64,000 nt of DNA, taken from positions 51,801 to 115,800 of the forward strand of contig CALDOK010000003.1 of the NCBI GenBank assembly GCA_937912125.1. Direction: 5' to 3'. Positions 43,944 to 53,579 of the stretch are shown here, one piece after another. A program made the position numbers and the translations under genes. A model generated the notes under the pieces. It had not been told where the DNA came from. It did not search any database and saw only the letters and a program-made list of their open reading frames with translations. The DNA comes from an uncultured Pseudomonadota bacterium. Lineage in GTDB: Bacteria > Myxococcota_A > UBA796 > JAFGLY01. Within the stretch, counting starts at the first letter, position 1. Every line of letters starts with the position of its first letter.

Positions 43944-45812
43944 ATGAGCCACCCTGTACCTGCCGCCTGCTGTCTGATGCTCCTGCCAGCGCTGAGCTGC
44001 AACGACTACGGCTTCAGCAAGGAGACGCCCGAGGCCCCGCAGGGCGACTACGACTGCTTCGACACCGGCTACGACACAATCGAGGTCGAGGTGGACGAGA
44101 GCTGCAGCGTCGTCATCGGCGGCTGGGACTGGCAGGTGGAGTGGGAAGCCTCGATCTTCGAGACCCTCCCCAGCTCGAACATGGTCGCCTACACCCCGCT
44201 GGTCGGCCAACTGACCGACGACAACGGCGACGGTGTGGTGGATGGCGCCGACGCACCCGACGTCGTGTTCTACACCTACGACGTGGACAACCTCGGCGAG
44301 AACACGGCCATCCGCATCCACCGGGGTGACAGCGGCGAGGTCCTGACGGTCAACCAGGGCGTCGAGCTGGACGGCGTCTGGATGTGGCCCAGCGGTGGCC
44401 TGGCCCTGGCGGACATCGACACGGACGGCTGGCCGGACATCGTCGGGAACGCCTACGACGGAGCCTACTGCTACCCCGCGGCCTTCACAGCGGATGGCGA
44501 GGTGAAGTGGATCGCCACGGACACGCCCCTGCCGGTGTGTGGCCACAAGCCCGTCGTGGCGGATCTGGAGGGCGACGGCGCCGTCGAAGCCATCTGGGGC
44601 TCCCTCATCCTCTCTGGCGCGGAGGGCCGCTTGTTGGCCCAGGGTGGCGCGGGCGTGGGCATGTCCACCACCTACCACTACCCCACGCCCGCCGTGGCCG
44701 ATCTCGACGGCGACGGCGTCCAGGAGGTCGTGGTCGGCAACGCCCTGTACGCCCCTGATGGCAGCAGCATCTGCGAGACCGGACAGTACGACGGCTACCC
44801 CGCCGTGGCCGATCTCGACGGTGACGGCCTGGGCGAGTTCGTGGTCACAGGCGCCGGCACCCTGCGCATCTTCGAGCACGACTGCAGCTACACCACGGGC
44901 TGGTCCCTGGGCGAGTCCGGAAGGGGTGGACCCGCCTCCATCGCGGACTTCGACGGCGACGGCGAGCCGGAGATCGCGGTCCTGGGCTCCGGGGTGCTGG
45001 CGGTCTACGAGCCCGACGGCACCAGGCTGTGGTCCCGCAGCAACAGCGACAGCTCCGGCTCCGTGGGCGTGTCCGCCTTCGACTTCGACGGCGACGGGCA
45101 GAGCGAGCTGGTCTACGCCGACCAGACCGAGCTGTACGTGGTCCGGGGCTCCGACGGTACCGTGCTCATCCAGGACACCACCCACGACTCGGGGACCTGC
45201 GGCGAGTACCCCGTCATCGCCGACGTGGACCGGGATGGGACGGCCGAGATCGTGGTCCCCAACGCCGGCTACTCCAGCTTCGGCGACCAGAAGGGCGTCT
45301 ACGTCATCGGCAGCGTTGACGACGCATGGATGGGCGCCCGCCCCACCTGGAGCCAGCACGCGTGGAGCGGCAACAACGTCGACGACAGCCTGGCTGTGCC
45401 GCCTCTGCCCGAGCCCGCCTGGCCGTCCCCCAACACCTTCCGCTCCGGCGCGGCCCTGGACCGCCCCGGCCTGGACGCCTCGGCCCTGGTGGTCGAGGTC
45501 TGCAGCTCCCGCTGCGACGAGGGCCTGCAGCGCGTGGTGCTGCGCGTCGGCAACCAGGGCACCGATCCACTCCCGGCCGGCGTGACCATCGATGTCTACG
45601 CCATGGTGGCAGACACCCCGGTCCTGCTGGACAGCGCACAGACCGCCACCGAGATCGAGCCCGGCCAGACCAGCCGCGGAATGCCCTTCGATCTGGACCT
45701 CACCTACCTCACCGACCGCCAGATCCTGGCGGTCGTGGATGTCCAGAATCGGGTCCTGGAGTGCGACGAGGAGAACAACTCGGTGCTGATCGAGGAGGAT
45801 CTCTGCCCATAG
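43944..45812 (+). CDS. A-type lipoprotein, plus-strand paralogue (VCBS/FG-GAP propeller plus CARDB-like end)
   Basis: The 622-residue protein starts at ATG 43944 with signal peptide ending LLPALSC, then NDYG. The body has repeated Asp/Gly loops of the FG-GAP/VCBS propeller (VADLDGDGVQEVVVGNALY, VADLDGDGLGEFVVTGAGT, IADFDGDGEPEIAVLGSG, and later DVDRDGTAEIVVPN), then a CARDB-like domain with SSRCDEGLQRVVLRVGNQGT and a last strand ending in CDEENNSVLIEEDLCP. It is the most divergent A-type copy and the only one on this strand, converging on the end of the A/B operon with 15 bp between stops. The many DxDxDG loops probably bind calcium. Partners and ligand are unknown. Confidence 0.75.
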   Translation: MSHPVPAACCLMLLPALSCNDYGFSKETPEAPQGDYDCFDTGYDTIEVEVDESCSVVIGGWDWQVEWEASIFETLPSSNMVAYTPLVGQLTDDNGDGVVDGADAPDVVFYTYDVDNLGENTAIRIHRGDSGEVLTVNQGVELDGVWMWPSGGLALADIDTDGWPDIVGNAYDGAYCYPAAFTADGEVKWIATDTPLPVCGHKPVVADLEGDGAVEAIWGSLILSGAEGRLLAQGGAGVGMSTTYHYPTPAVADLDGDGVQEVVVGNALYAPDGSSICETGQYDGYPAVADLDGDGLGEFVVTGAGTLRIFEHDCSYTTGWSLGESGRGGPASIADFDGDGEPEIAVLGSGVLAVYEPDGTRLWSRSNSDSSGSVGVSAFDFDGDGQSELVYADQTELYVVRGSDGTVLIQDTTHDSGTCGEYPVIADVDRDGTAEIVVPNAGYSSFGDQKGVYVIGSVDDAWMGARPTWSQHAWSGNNVDDSLAVPPLPEPAWPSPNTFRSGAALDRPGLDASALVVEVCSSRCDEGLQRVVLRVGNQGTDPLPAGVTIDVYAMVADTPVLLDSAQTATEIEPGQTSRGMPFDLDLTYLTDRQILAVVDVQNRVLECDEENNSVLIEEDLCP

Positions 45813-45827
45813 GAATCCGCTCGGAGC

Positions 45828-47576
45828 TCACCTCACATAGACCTGCAGGTAGTTCTCCGCGGCGCCAGGGCTACCCACATTGGCACCCAGGGCGAAGCCG
45901 AATCCGTGGCCGTAGATAGTGCCTGGAGATCCGGAATAGACGAACGAGGCGTCGATCTCCGCTGACGCGTTGCTGCTGTCGGGGCCCATGCTCGATCCCG
46001 TGGGATCGTCGAAGGGGCAACCGTCATTGTTCTCCGCGCTCCAGGCCGGGCCCCAGGTGTCGTTGTGGTTGCCATAGCCACAGTCGCCGCCGTCCCGATC
46101 CGGCGCGTTGAGGAACAGCTCGGTGGAGCACAGGCGGCCCTCGAGCGCGAGCGTGCCACCAGTCAGGGGGTAGCCCTGACCGTGTTCATAGCAGGCTGGC
46201 GCTCCGGTCTCCTCGATTGCGGCAGCGAAGGTTCCGCCGCCGTCACCCACCCCGGCGTAGGCAGCCCAGACCCCAGAGGGCTGGTGCAGGAACAACAGGT
46301 CCTCGTAGACCACCTCGTGGTGGGCGGCCGACTTGAAGTCGTGATCCAGAGCATCCAGCGAACCGAAGGTGGTCGTGTCGCTGTCCAGGTAGTGTCGGTT
46401 GTCCCAGGTCCAGGTGGTCTGGTTGTCGTCGCTCGAGACCATGGTCAGGGTCCAGCCGCCACCGTCCAGGCTCATGTCACAGTACACCTGGTAGGGGCCC
46501 TCGCTCGAGGGGTCGATCCAGTAGGCGCCGTCACCCGTGGAGAAACCCTGCTCCAGGATGTCCCGGCAGGACAGGCCCGGACAGAGTTCTTCGGCCCCGT
46601 AGAAGCAGCCGATGCGCACTGAGGCCTGGCCCTGTTCGCCATCACCCCAGGGGTCGCTGGGGGTGACCGTGCAGGTCCAGACCTCGAGATCCTGGGTCTC
46701 GGCGCCGTCGATACTGTCGCCCGGGTAGCTCGCCGAGCTGGTGGCGCCGGTCCATGCCGACCCATCCTGCCTCCAACCGAAGGCGTAGCCGATGCTGTCG
46801 CCCTCGGTGTCGGCCGCCGGCTCGAGGATGGAGCACAGCAGCCCGTCGCCCTCCTCGGGCTCAGCCGGGGTGATGCCCACCATGGGCGCCGCGGGGTGGG
46901 TGTTGTCCGGATCTTCCGCGCCCAGCCAGACCTCCGCCGCCGGAGCGTCGGGGTCGTTGGACCGCACCAGCAAGGCGCCGGTCGCCATGCCCGACACCGC
47001 GCAGCCCACGTCGAGCTGAGCGATGTCCTGGGGCTCCAGCCGCAGATCGCTCCAGCCCAGCTCCAGGTTGAAGGCACCGCCTCCGTCGTCGCTCAAGCTG
47101 GCGGCGTCGATGAGCAGGGGCCCCTCACCCTCGTTGCTGATGTAGACCCGCTGGCTCTGGGCGCTCCCATCTCCCACGAACACCAGGCGCTCGGGCTCCA
47201 AGCGCAGGGACGGGGCGAGCACCAGGGCGCTCAAGGGCACGTCCAGCGTAGGATGTTCCGGATCGTTCGAGGCGATGCGCAGGGCGCCGACCAAGGACCA
47301 CGCCTCGAAGGCATAGAGGCGCACGGTCAGGCCCAGGGATGCCCCCGGCTCGAGGTCCTGCACCGCACCCTCCACCGAGAAGGGGCTGGCCGTGGAGAAG
47401 CTCTCCAGCTGCAGCGTTCCCCCGCCGGCGTTGCCGAGGGTCACCAAGGCCTCGCCTTCGCTCGACAGCGCGACGTCCTCGAACGACACACTCTCGGCCG
47501 AGACAGTCAGCTCCGGAGGCAACCCCTCGACGCCGTAGTCGGAGCAGGCTGCCAGCAACAGTGCAGGGAGCCACAT
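45828..47576 (-). CDS. Lipoprotein with choice-of-anchor D domains and a fibrinogen-like (GGGWT) domain
   Basis: This 582-residue product, last gene of the array operon, starts at ATG 47576 inside TGATG shared with the preceding stop. The signal peptide ends LLLAAC, followed by SDYG. Two HYDIN-like choice-of-anchor D domains follow (LTVSAESVSFEDVALSSEGE, then LRLEPERLVFVGDGSAQSQR). After a linker, LSCRDILEQGFSTGDGAYWI, YQVYCDMSLDGGGWTLTMVS and later LCSTELFLNAPD match the start of fibrinogen-related domains in bacteria (GGGWT proteins); a Cys pair and the aromatic-rich pocket suggest ligand binding. It is a plausible adhesive partner or ligand for the integrin-like propeller proteins encoded before it. 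Confidence 0.75.
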   Translation of the reverse strand: MWLPALLLAACSDYGVEGLPPELTVSAESVSFEDVALSSEGEALVTLGNAGGGTLQLESFSTASPFSVEGAVQDLEPGASLGLTVRLYAFEAWSLVGALRIASNDPEHPTLDVPLSALVLAPSLRLEPERLVFVGDGSAQSQRVYISNEGEGPLLIDAASLSDDGGGAFNLELGWSDLRLEPQDIAQLDVGCAVSGMATGALLVRSNDPDAPAAEVWLGAEDPDNTHPAAPMVGITPAEPEEGDGLLCSILEPAADTEGDSIGYAFGWRQDGSAWTGATSSASYPGDSIDGAETQDLEVWTCTVTPSDPWGDGEQGQASVRIGCFYGAEELCPGLSCRDILEQGFSTGDGAYWIDPSSEGPYQVYCDMSLDGGGWTLTMVSSDDNQTTWTWDNRHYLDSDTTTFGSLDALDHDFKSAAHHEVVYEDLLFLHQPSGVWAAYAGVGDGGGTFAAAIEETGAPACYEHGQGYPLTGGTLALEGRLCSTELFLNAPDRDGGDCGYGNHNDTWGPAWSAENNDGCPFDDPTGSSMGPDSSNASAEIDASFVYSGSPGTIYGHGFGFALGANVGSPGAAENYLQVYVR

Positions 47577-49528
47577 CACGGGCACAGCCCCTCGTCGATG
47601 ACCAGCGTGTTGTTGTCCTCGTGGCACTCCGGCAGGCCGCCGCCGTCGTCCACGATCACTGTGAGCTCGGAGGGTGACACATCCGACACATCCAGCCGGA
47701 AGACCATGGTCTCGCTGGCCTGGCCAGAAGGGATGGCCCCGGCAGTCTCCGCGCCGCCCAGCAGCGTGCCGTCGCCGTAGACGCCCACCTTGATGCTCGA
47801 CCCGATCTCGCCGAGCCCCCCGTTGCCCACCTGCACCGCCAGCTGGAGGATGCCCTCGTCGCACTCGAGGGTACACAGATCCACCAGCAGGGGCACGGGG
47901 TCGGGGGAGGCCGAGGCGAAGGAGCGGGTGACGTCACCGGAGCGGAAGTTGTTGTGGCCCGGCCAGTTGTGCTCGGGCACGGCGGGGATGGTCAGGTCGT
48001 CGTTGACGTTGACGATGTTGTAGCTGGCCTGGTTCCAGACCTGACGCCCGGCCACCCAACTGTGATCGTAGTCGCCGACCACGAACAGGCCGTTGTTGTC
48101 CGCCACCACGATCTCCACCTCGCCGTCGCCGTCCACGTCCACGATCACAGGGTACTCGTTGATGGTGCCAGACTCATGGGTGCTGTCCTGCATGCGCACG
48201 CTGCCGTCGGTGCCGGCGTAGATCCACAGATCCTCCTCGTCGGCGTAGACCACCTCGGAGTAGCCGTCGCCGTCGAAGTCGTAGACCGAGGACCCGGTGG
48301 ACGAGCTCGAGTGGTCCTGGGTGTAGCGGGACCACAGCAGCGTCCCGTCAACCTCGTAGACGTAGTAGATGCCGTAGGACGCCACGCCGATCTCGGGCTC
48401 ACCGTCACCGTCGTAGTCGGCGATGGTGGCCGGGCCCCCCGCGCCGCCGTCGAACAGCTGCCACTGGTCGATGATCCAGCAGTCGTGCTCGAACAGCCTC
48501 ACCCAGCCGTTGCCGGTGGTGACCAATTCGCCCAGCCCGTCGCCGTCGAGGTCAGCCACCGCCGGGTAGCCGTCGTCGTAGCCGGTGTAGCAGATGAGCT
48601 CGCCTTCGGGGGTGTAGAGGGAGTTTCCGGTGATCAACTCCTGGGCTCCCTCCCCGTCGATGTCGATGGCGAAGCTGTGGAAGCCGGAGTTCTGGTACTC
48701 GGGGTCGTAGCCGTAGCCCCACTCGCCCTCCGCCAGCACCTCGCCGGTGAGCGGATCGAGGATCAGGCGACCGAGGATGAGCTCGACCACACCGTCGCCC
48801 TCGAAGTCCGCCCATGCTGGTGCGTGACCACCGCAGTCCACATCGTAGTCGGAGTTCACCCACTGCAACGCGCCCGTGTGATCGAACAACGCCGGGTAGC
48901 AGGTGTAGTAGGCGCCGCTGGTCCCCTCACCTTCACCGTCGCAGACCACCACCGCCAGCTCGACGTCGCCATCCCGATCCACGTCGGCCATAGAGACGCC
49001 GGACAGCCCGAAGGGGTACCAGGTCACCCCGTCCAGCTCGGCCTCGCGCACGGACCAGTGCACCGCCGAGCCGTCGCCAGAGACCAACCGCATGGTGCCG
49101 ACGAAGACCGACTCTTCGCGCTGGTAGGCCACCACCGCGATGTCAGGCACGTCGTCGCTGTCCACGTCCCCGTCGCCGTCATCGTCGGTCACCTGCCCCA
49201 CCGTAGGCGTGACGAGGTTGGCGATGCCGTCGTCGTAGCCGTCCCCGAAGTCGGTCAGCCACCACTCCACCACCGGCCTGAAGGTCCCCGTGACCGGCTC
49301 CCAGATGCAGGTCTCATCCACGGCAGCGTCACCGTCGGGCCAGGGACCTTCGTCACAAGCCGGCGGAGGTTGGGTGTCCACCGGGGGCTGGGTGTCCACC
49401 CATTGGGTGTCCACGAACAGGGGCTCGCTGTCGGGCGGGGAGGGCTCAGGTACATCGATGAGGTTCACGCCGTAGTCGGTGCACGCTGGCACCAGGAGCA
49501 GCGCGATGATCCAGGCCGTGTACTGCAT
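47576..49528 (-). CDS. A-type lipoprotein, copy A2
   Basis: The 650-residue protein has a signal peptide ending LLLVPAC, then TDYGVN. A proline/Asp-rich linker with DTQWVDTQPPVDTQ leads to a propeller region with repeated VADLDGDGLGELVTTGNGWV, IADYDGDGEPEIGVASYG and DVDGDGEVEIVVADNNG loops, and a CARDB-like end with CTLECDEGILQLAVQVGN and ECHEDNNTLVIDEGLCP. It is closest to copy A4, sharing the linker. The preceding B1 gene stops 2 bp upstream of its start, and its TGA overlaps the ATG of the fibrinogen-like gene. Probable role: calcium-binding surface protein of a repeated pair. Confidence 0.78.
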   Translation of the reverse strand: MQYTAWIIALLLVPACTDYGVNLIDVPEPSPPDSEPLFVDTQWVDTQPPVDTQPPPACDEGPWPDGDAAVDETCIWEPVTGTFRPVVEWWLTDFGDGYDDGIANLVTPTVGQVTDDDGDGDVDSDDVPDIAVVAYQREESVFVGTMRLVSGDGSAVHWSVREAELDGVTWYPFGLSGVSMADVDRDGDVELAVVVCDGEGEGTSGAYYTCYPALFDHTGALQWVNSDYDVDCGGHAPAWADFEGDGVVELILGRLILDPLTGEVLAEGEWGYGYDPEYQNSGFHSFAIDIDGEGAQELITGNSLYTPEGELICYTGYDDGYPAVADLDGDGLGELVTTGNGWVRLFEHDCWIIDQWQLFDGGAGGPATIADYDGDGEPEIGVASYGIYYVYEVDGTLLWSRYTQDHSSSSTGSSVYDFDGDGYSEVVYADEEDLWIYAGTDGSVRMQDSTHESGTINEYPVIVDVDGDGEVEIVVADNNGLFVVGDYDHSWVAGRQVWNQASYNIVNVNDDLTIPAVPEHNWPGHNNFRSGDVTRSFASASPDPVPLLVDLCTLECDEGILQLAVQVGNGGLGEIGSSIKVGVYGDGTLLGGAETAGAIPSGQASETMVFRLDVSDVSPSELTVIVDDGGGLPECHEDNNTLVIDEGLCP

Positions 49529-49530
49529 GA

Positions 49531-51651
49531 TCAGCCCCCCTGTCCAGGTAGGATGAAGAGGGTCCCGACGTCGCCCTCGCCGGCGTAGCGGGCGCCGATG
49601 AGCACATCGTCGAGCCCATCCCCGGTGATGTCCCCACCGCCCCGCACCGACACCCCGAGGTAGTCCGCAGCGTCCTCGGAGCTGAACGCCACATCGGCGT
49701 CGGTCTCCAGGTCGTAGTTGCCACAGACAGGGCCGTAGAGCAGCCAGGCCGCGCCTTGGTTCTCGCCGGCGTCGCCGTCCACCTTGTCGCCTCCGATGAT
49801 CAGGTCATCGAAGCCGTCGCCGTCCACGTCCCCAGCACCATCGACCTTGTACACCTCAGCCCAGATGTGGGGTCCGACGATGCGCGCTGACTGCGCCTCA
49901 TAGGATGCAACCTGCCCCCATACGGGGCCGGAGACCACCCAGACAGCACCCGCGTCCGGCCACAACATGTCCACGTAGGGGGACCCGGCGACCAGATCGT
50001 CGTAGCCATCGCCGTCCAGGTCGCCGCCATCGGCCACCGAGTAGCCGAGGCGATCGTAGACGGCCTCGCCGTAGACCGTCGCGTCGGCCACGAGGTAGTC
50101 GGTGTCCAGCGGCGTGTTGTACACCATCAACGAACCCGTCCAGGTGTCCTCGAGGTCGTCCAGCGCGACACCCACGAGCAGCTCCCGCTGCCCATCACCG
50201 TCCTGGTCCCCGCCAACGGCGACGCAGTAGCCCAGCCAGTCTCCGGACCCGCCCTCGATGGCGATGGCGACCTCGTCCACCACGTGCTGGCCGCTCACCG
50301 GGCCCGGCACCAGCCAGGCCACGCCGCTGTCGGTGCCGGCGTCGTTGCTGTCGTAGGCCCCCAGGATCAGATCCGGCGTTCCATCACCGGTCAAGTCCTC
50401 GCCACCGTCGATGCTCCAGCCCATGAGCCCGTAGCTGGGGCCCCACAACACCGCGTCGGCGTCCGCAAGCTGGTGCTCGCCGCTGACGGGCCCGTAGACC
50501 AGGTAGGCCACCCCCGCGCCGCTGGCCTGCTCGTCGTTGCCGTAGGCCGCCACCAGCAGATCCGCATACCCGTCGCCGTCCTGGTCCCCCGCCGGGGCCA
50601 CCTGCCAGCCGGCGTAGTCAGCGTAGTTGGTGCCCAGCAGCTTGGCGTGAGCGTCCACCAACGCCATGTCGGCGGTGACCGGCCCCAACACCAGATAGGC
50701 GGCACCCGAAGCGCTGGCGTTGCTGTCGTCGCCATGGGCGCCCACCAGCAGATCGCCCCAGCCGTCGCCGTTCACGTCCCCCACCATCGCGGCGCTGACG
50801 CCCGCGTTGTCGTTCTCGGCTTCGCCGGTCACGCGGATGGTCATCGCCGAGACCATCAGGTTCACACCGCCGTCGCAGTCCTGGTCGATCAGGTCGTCCA
50901 GCTCCTTGGCCCCCGGGTGGATGCTGGCGTCCAGGTCGTCGCAGTCGGTGGATGTCTCGAGCAGCCAGGGTTCCACCGCCTCGCAAAAGCAAGCCCCCGC
51001 GCCACCGTGGCCATCGCCGTCCGCGTCCTCGTAGAAGGTGTCGCAACCGGCGGCGTCCTGCTCGTTGGGCTCGCCGTCGCAGTCGTCGTCCCCAGGGGAC
51101 CAGCAGACCTCCTCGGCCTCCGGGTGCACGTCCGGGTCGCCGTCGTCGCAGTCACCGCCCTGTGAGATCCAGCCGTCGGGCTGCTCGCAGGCGGGCCAGG
51201 TGTGGGCATCGTCGCCCCAGCCATCGCCGTCGTCGTCCGCGTACCAAGTGGCGGCGTCAGCGGCACCCTCGTCGCTGCGCCCGTCACAGTCGTCGTCCGC
51301 ACCGTTGCACAGCTCGTCGGCGCCAGGGTGCACCCCCGGATCGTAGTCGTTGCAGTCCCCCCGCTGCAGCGCCCAACCGTCCACGGCCTCTGCACAGTGC
51401 TGCTCGGCGTAGGCTGCCAGGCCCCAGCCATCGCCGTCGGCGTCCACATAGAACCAGTCCCCGCCCTCGGCGTCATCGTCCACGTCTCCGTCACAGTCGT
51501 CGTCGAGGCCGTTGCAGACCTCGGGCGCCGCCGGGTGGATGGTGTCGTCGTGATCGTCACAGTCGCCTTGCAGCACGCCGAAGCCGTCGTGGTCCTGGTC
51601 CTGGCTGGAGGCGCAGGCCACAAGGAGCGTGAGGACAGGCAACCACCTCAT
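49531..51651 (-). CDS. B-type lipoprotein, copy B1 (MopE-like motifs plus seven FG-GAP repeats)
   Basis: The 706-residue protein begins MRWLPVLTLLVAC, lipidated at Cys13 or so, then SSQDQDHDGFGVLQGDCDDH. Four MopE-like blocks follow, each with DCDD or DCND, a Pro-Gly/Ala, and a CNGxDDDCDG turn, the motif known from a copper-binding secreted protein of methanotrophs. From about residue 275 seven FG-GAP-type repeats (for example AGVSAAMVGDVNGDGWGDLL, and a last LGVSVRGGGDITGDGLDDVL) would form a seven-bladed propeller as in integrin alpha chains. ATG overlaps the stop of A3 by four bases (ATGA). It ends GQGG. Confidence 0.78.
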   Translation of the reverse strand: MRWLPVLTLLVACASSQDQDHDGFGVLQGDCDDHDDTIHPAAPEVCNGLDDDCDGDVDDDAEGGDWFYVDADGDGWGLAAYAEQHCAEAVDGWALQRGDCNDYDPGVHPGADELCNGADDDCDGRSDEGAADAATWYADDDGDGWGDDAHTWPACEQPDGWISQGGDCDDGDPDVHPEAEEVCWSPGDDDCDGEPNEQDAAGCDTFYEDADGDGHGGAGACFCEAVEPWLLETSTDCDDLDASIHPGAKELDDLIDQDCDGGVNLMVSAMTIRVTGEAENDNAGVSAAMVGDVNGDGWGDLLVGAHGDDSNASASGAAYLVLGPVTADMALVDAHAKLLGTNYADYAGWQVAPAGDQDGDGYADLLVAAYGNDEQASGAGVAYLVYGPVSGEHQLADADAVLWGPSYGLMGWSIDGGEDLTGDGTPDLILGAYDSNDAGTDSGVAWLVPGPVSGQHVVDEVAIAIEGGSGDWLGYCVAVGGDQDGDGQRELLVGVALDDLEDTWTGSLMVYNTPLDTDYLVADATVYGEAVYDRLGYSVADGGDLDGDGYDDLVAGSPYVDMLWPDAGAVWVVSGPVWGQVASYEAQSARIVGPHIWAEVYKVDGAGDVDGDGFDDLIIGGDKVDGDAGENQGAAWLLYGPVCGNYDLETDADVAFSSEDAADYLGVSVRGGGDITGDGLDDVLIGARYAGEGDVGTLFILPGQGG

Positions 51652-53579
51652 GGACACAGGCCCTCCTCGATCACCAGCTCGTTGTTGTCCTCGCTGCACT
51701 CGGTCAGGACATCGTCGACGTCGACGCGGATGGTCAAAGCCTCGGGGTTCGAAGACGAGACGTCCAGCACGAACACCAGGGTGTCGCTCGAGCCGCCGGA
51801 CGCAGCGGACTCGCCCGTCTTTGCAGTGGCCAGGGGATCCCCCGTGGCCTCGGCGCCAGCGAACACGGCCACGCTCGTCCCCGGCTCCAGGGTCTCGAGC
51901 CCGCTGTTGCCCACCTGCACGGCCACCTGCAACAGCCCCTGGGCGCACTCGAGAGTGCACAACCCTGCCAGCATAGGCACCGCGTCGGGAGCGGCAGCGC
52001 CAAAGGCCGGGGTGATGTCGCCGGAGCGGAAGTTGTTGTGGTCCGGCCAGTTGGTGTCGGGGAACGGGGGGATGGTGAGATCGTCGTTGACGTTGACGAT
52101 GTTGTAGCTGGCCTGGTTCCAGACCTGGCGGCCGGCCACCCAGCTGTGGTCCTGGTCGCCCACCACGAAGATGCCCTCGAGATCGGACACCACGATCTCC
52201 ACCTCGCCGTCGCCATCGACGTCCACGATCACCGGGTACTCGTTGGCGGTCCAGGACCAGTGGGTGCCGTCGCGCATGCGCACGGCGCCGTCGATACCTT
52301 GGAAGATCCAGAGGTCCTCCTCGTCGGCGTAGACCACCTCGGCGTAGCCGTCGCCGTCGAAGTCGTAGACGGAAGACCCCGTGGACGAGGACGAGTGGTC
52401 CTGTACGTCGTTGCGCCACAGCTGGCTGCCGTCCGTCTCGTAGACCGTGTAGTGACCGTAGGAGGCGATGCCAATCTCGGGCTGGCCGTCGCCGTCGTAG
52501 TCGGCGATGGTCGCGGGGCCGCCCATGCCCTCGTCGTCCAGCGACCAGCCGTCGATGTACCAGCAGTCGTGCTCGAACAAGCGAACGTCGCCGTCGCCGC
52601 TGATGACGAACTCCCCCAGCCCGTCGCCGTCGAGATCGGCCACCGCGGCGTAGCCGTCCTCGAAGTCGGCGAAGCAGTGGTGCTCGCCGTCGGGCCGATA
52701 CACCGAGCGACCGGCCACGATCTCCTGGATACCGTCGCCGTCCATGTCCGCGGGCACGCTGTGGTAGCCGCCCCAGGAGTAGCCCTGGTTGCAGCCGGTG
52801 CCGTGGCTGCCGGATCCCAGCAGCTCACCACTGGCCGCGTCGAAGATGTGGGGCCCGAACACCAGCTCCACCACCCCGTCGCCCTCGAGATCGGCGAAGG
52901 CGGGCGCGTTGTTGCCGCACTTGAGCGACACATCCGTGTTGACCCAAAGCAGCGTGCCCTGGTTGTCGAACAGGCCAGCGCGGCAGGTGCTCCCATCGGT
53001 GAGGGTGGTGGCGATCTCGGCCTGTCCGTCCGCAGCGATGTCCGCCAAGGAGCAGTTGGCGTTCTGGTAGGGATGCCAGGTGATGCCGCCCAGTTCGGCG
53101 CCCCTTACGCTCCAGTGCACACCCGAACCGTCGCCGGAGATGAGCCGCAGCACGGTCTCGTAGCGGTTGGACAGATCGCTGTAGAACACGGCGGCGATGT
53201 CCGGGATGTCGTCGCTGTCGATGTCGCCATCACCGTCGTCGTCGGTGAGCTGGCCGACGGCCGGCGTGACGGTGGTGCTGGCGAACTCGGGGTGCTCGTC
53301 GAAGCTGGACATCCACCACTCGATTACGGGCCTGAAGGTGCCGGTCTCGGGCTCCCAGCGGCAGGTCTCGTCCACGGCGGCCTCACCCTCGGGCCAGGGG
53401 CCCTCGGAGCAGGCTGGGGGTGCATCGGTGTCCCGGGGGGGAGCGCTGTCGATGATCTCCGAGTCCCCGGGCGTCTCGGTGTCGGGCGGATCGGGGACAG
53501 GCAGCTCGATGATGTTCACGCCGTAGTCTGTGCAAGCTGCGCACAGCAGCAGAAGGCAGGGCAGCATGGGGGTGCTCAT
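51648..53579 (-). CDS. A-type lipoprotein, copy A3
   Basis: From ATG 53579 the protein has 643 residues; the signal peptide ends LLLLCAAC and the mature part begins TDYGVN. The linker differs from copies A2 and A4 (DTETPGDSEIIDSAPPRDTD), but the propeller has the same spaced motifs (ADLEGDGVVELVFGPHIF, ADLDGDGLGEFVISGDGDV, DFDGDGYAEVVYADEEDLW) and the same conserved WNQASYNIVNVNDDLTIP block. The C-terminal CARDB-like domain has CTLECAQGLLQVAVQVGN and ends CSEDNNELVIEEGLCP, closer to copy A5 than to A2 or A4. Its ATG overlaps the B2 stop by four bases and its own TGA overlaps the B1 start. Confidence 0.78.
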   Translation of the reverse strand: MSTPMLPCLLLLCAACTDYGVNIIELPVPDPPDTETPGDSEIIDSAPPRDTDAPPACSEGPWPEGEAAVDETCRWEPETGTFRPVIEWWMSSFDEHPEFASTTVTPAVGQLTDDDGDGDIDSDDIPDIAAVFYSDLSNRYETVLRLISGDGSGVHWSVRGAELGGITWHPYQNANCSLADIAADGQAEIATTLTDGSTCRAGLFDNQGTLLWVNTDVSLKCGNNAPAFADLEGDGVVELVFGPHIFDAASGELLGSGSHGTGCNQGYSWGGYHSVPADMDGDGIQEIVAGRSVYRPDGEHHCFADFEDGYAAVADLDGDGLGEFVISGDGDVRLFEHDCWYIDGWSLDDEGMGGPATIADYDGDGQPEIGIASYGHYTVYETDGSQLWRNDVQDHSSSSTGSSVYDFDGDGYAEVVYADEEDLWIFQGIDGAVRMRDGTHWSWTANEYPVIVDVDGDGEVEIVVSDLEGIFVVGDQDHSWVAGRQVWNQASYNIVNVNDDLTIPPFPDTNWPDHNNFRSGDITPAFGAAAPDAVPMLAGLCTLECAQGLLQVAVQVGNSGLETLEPGTSVAVFAGAEATGDPLATAKTGESAASGGSSDTLVFVLDVSSSNPEALTIRVDVDDVLTECSEDNNELVIEEGLCP

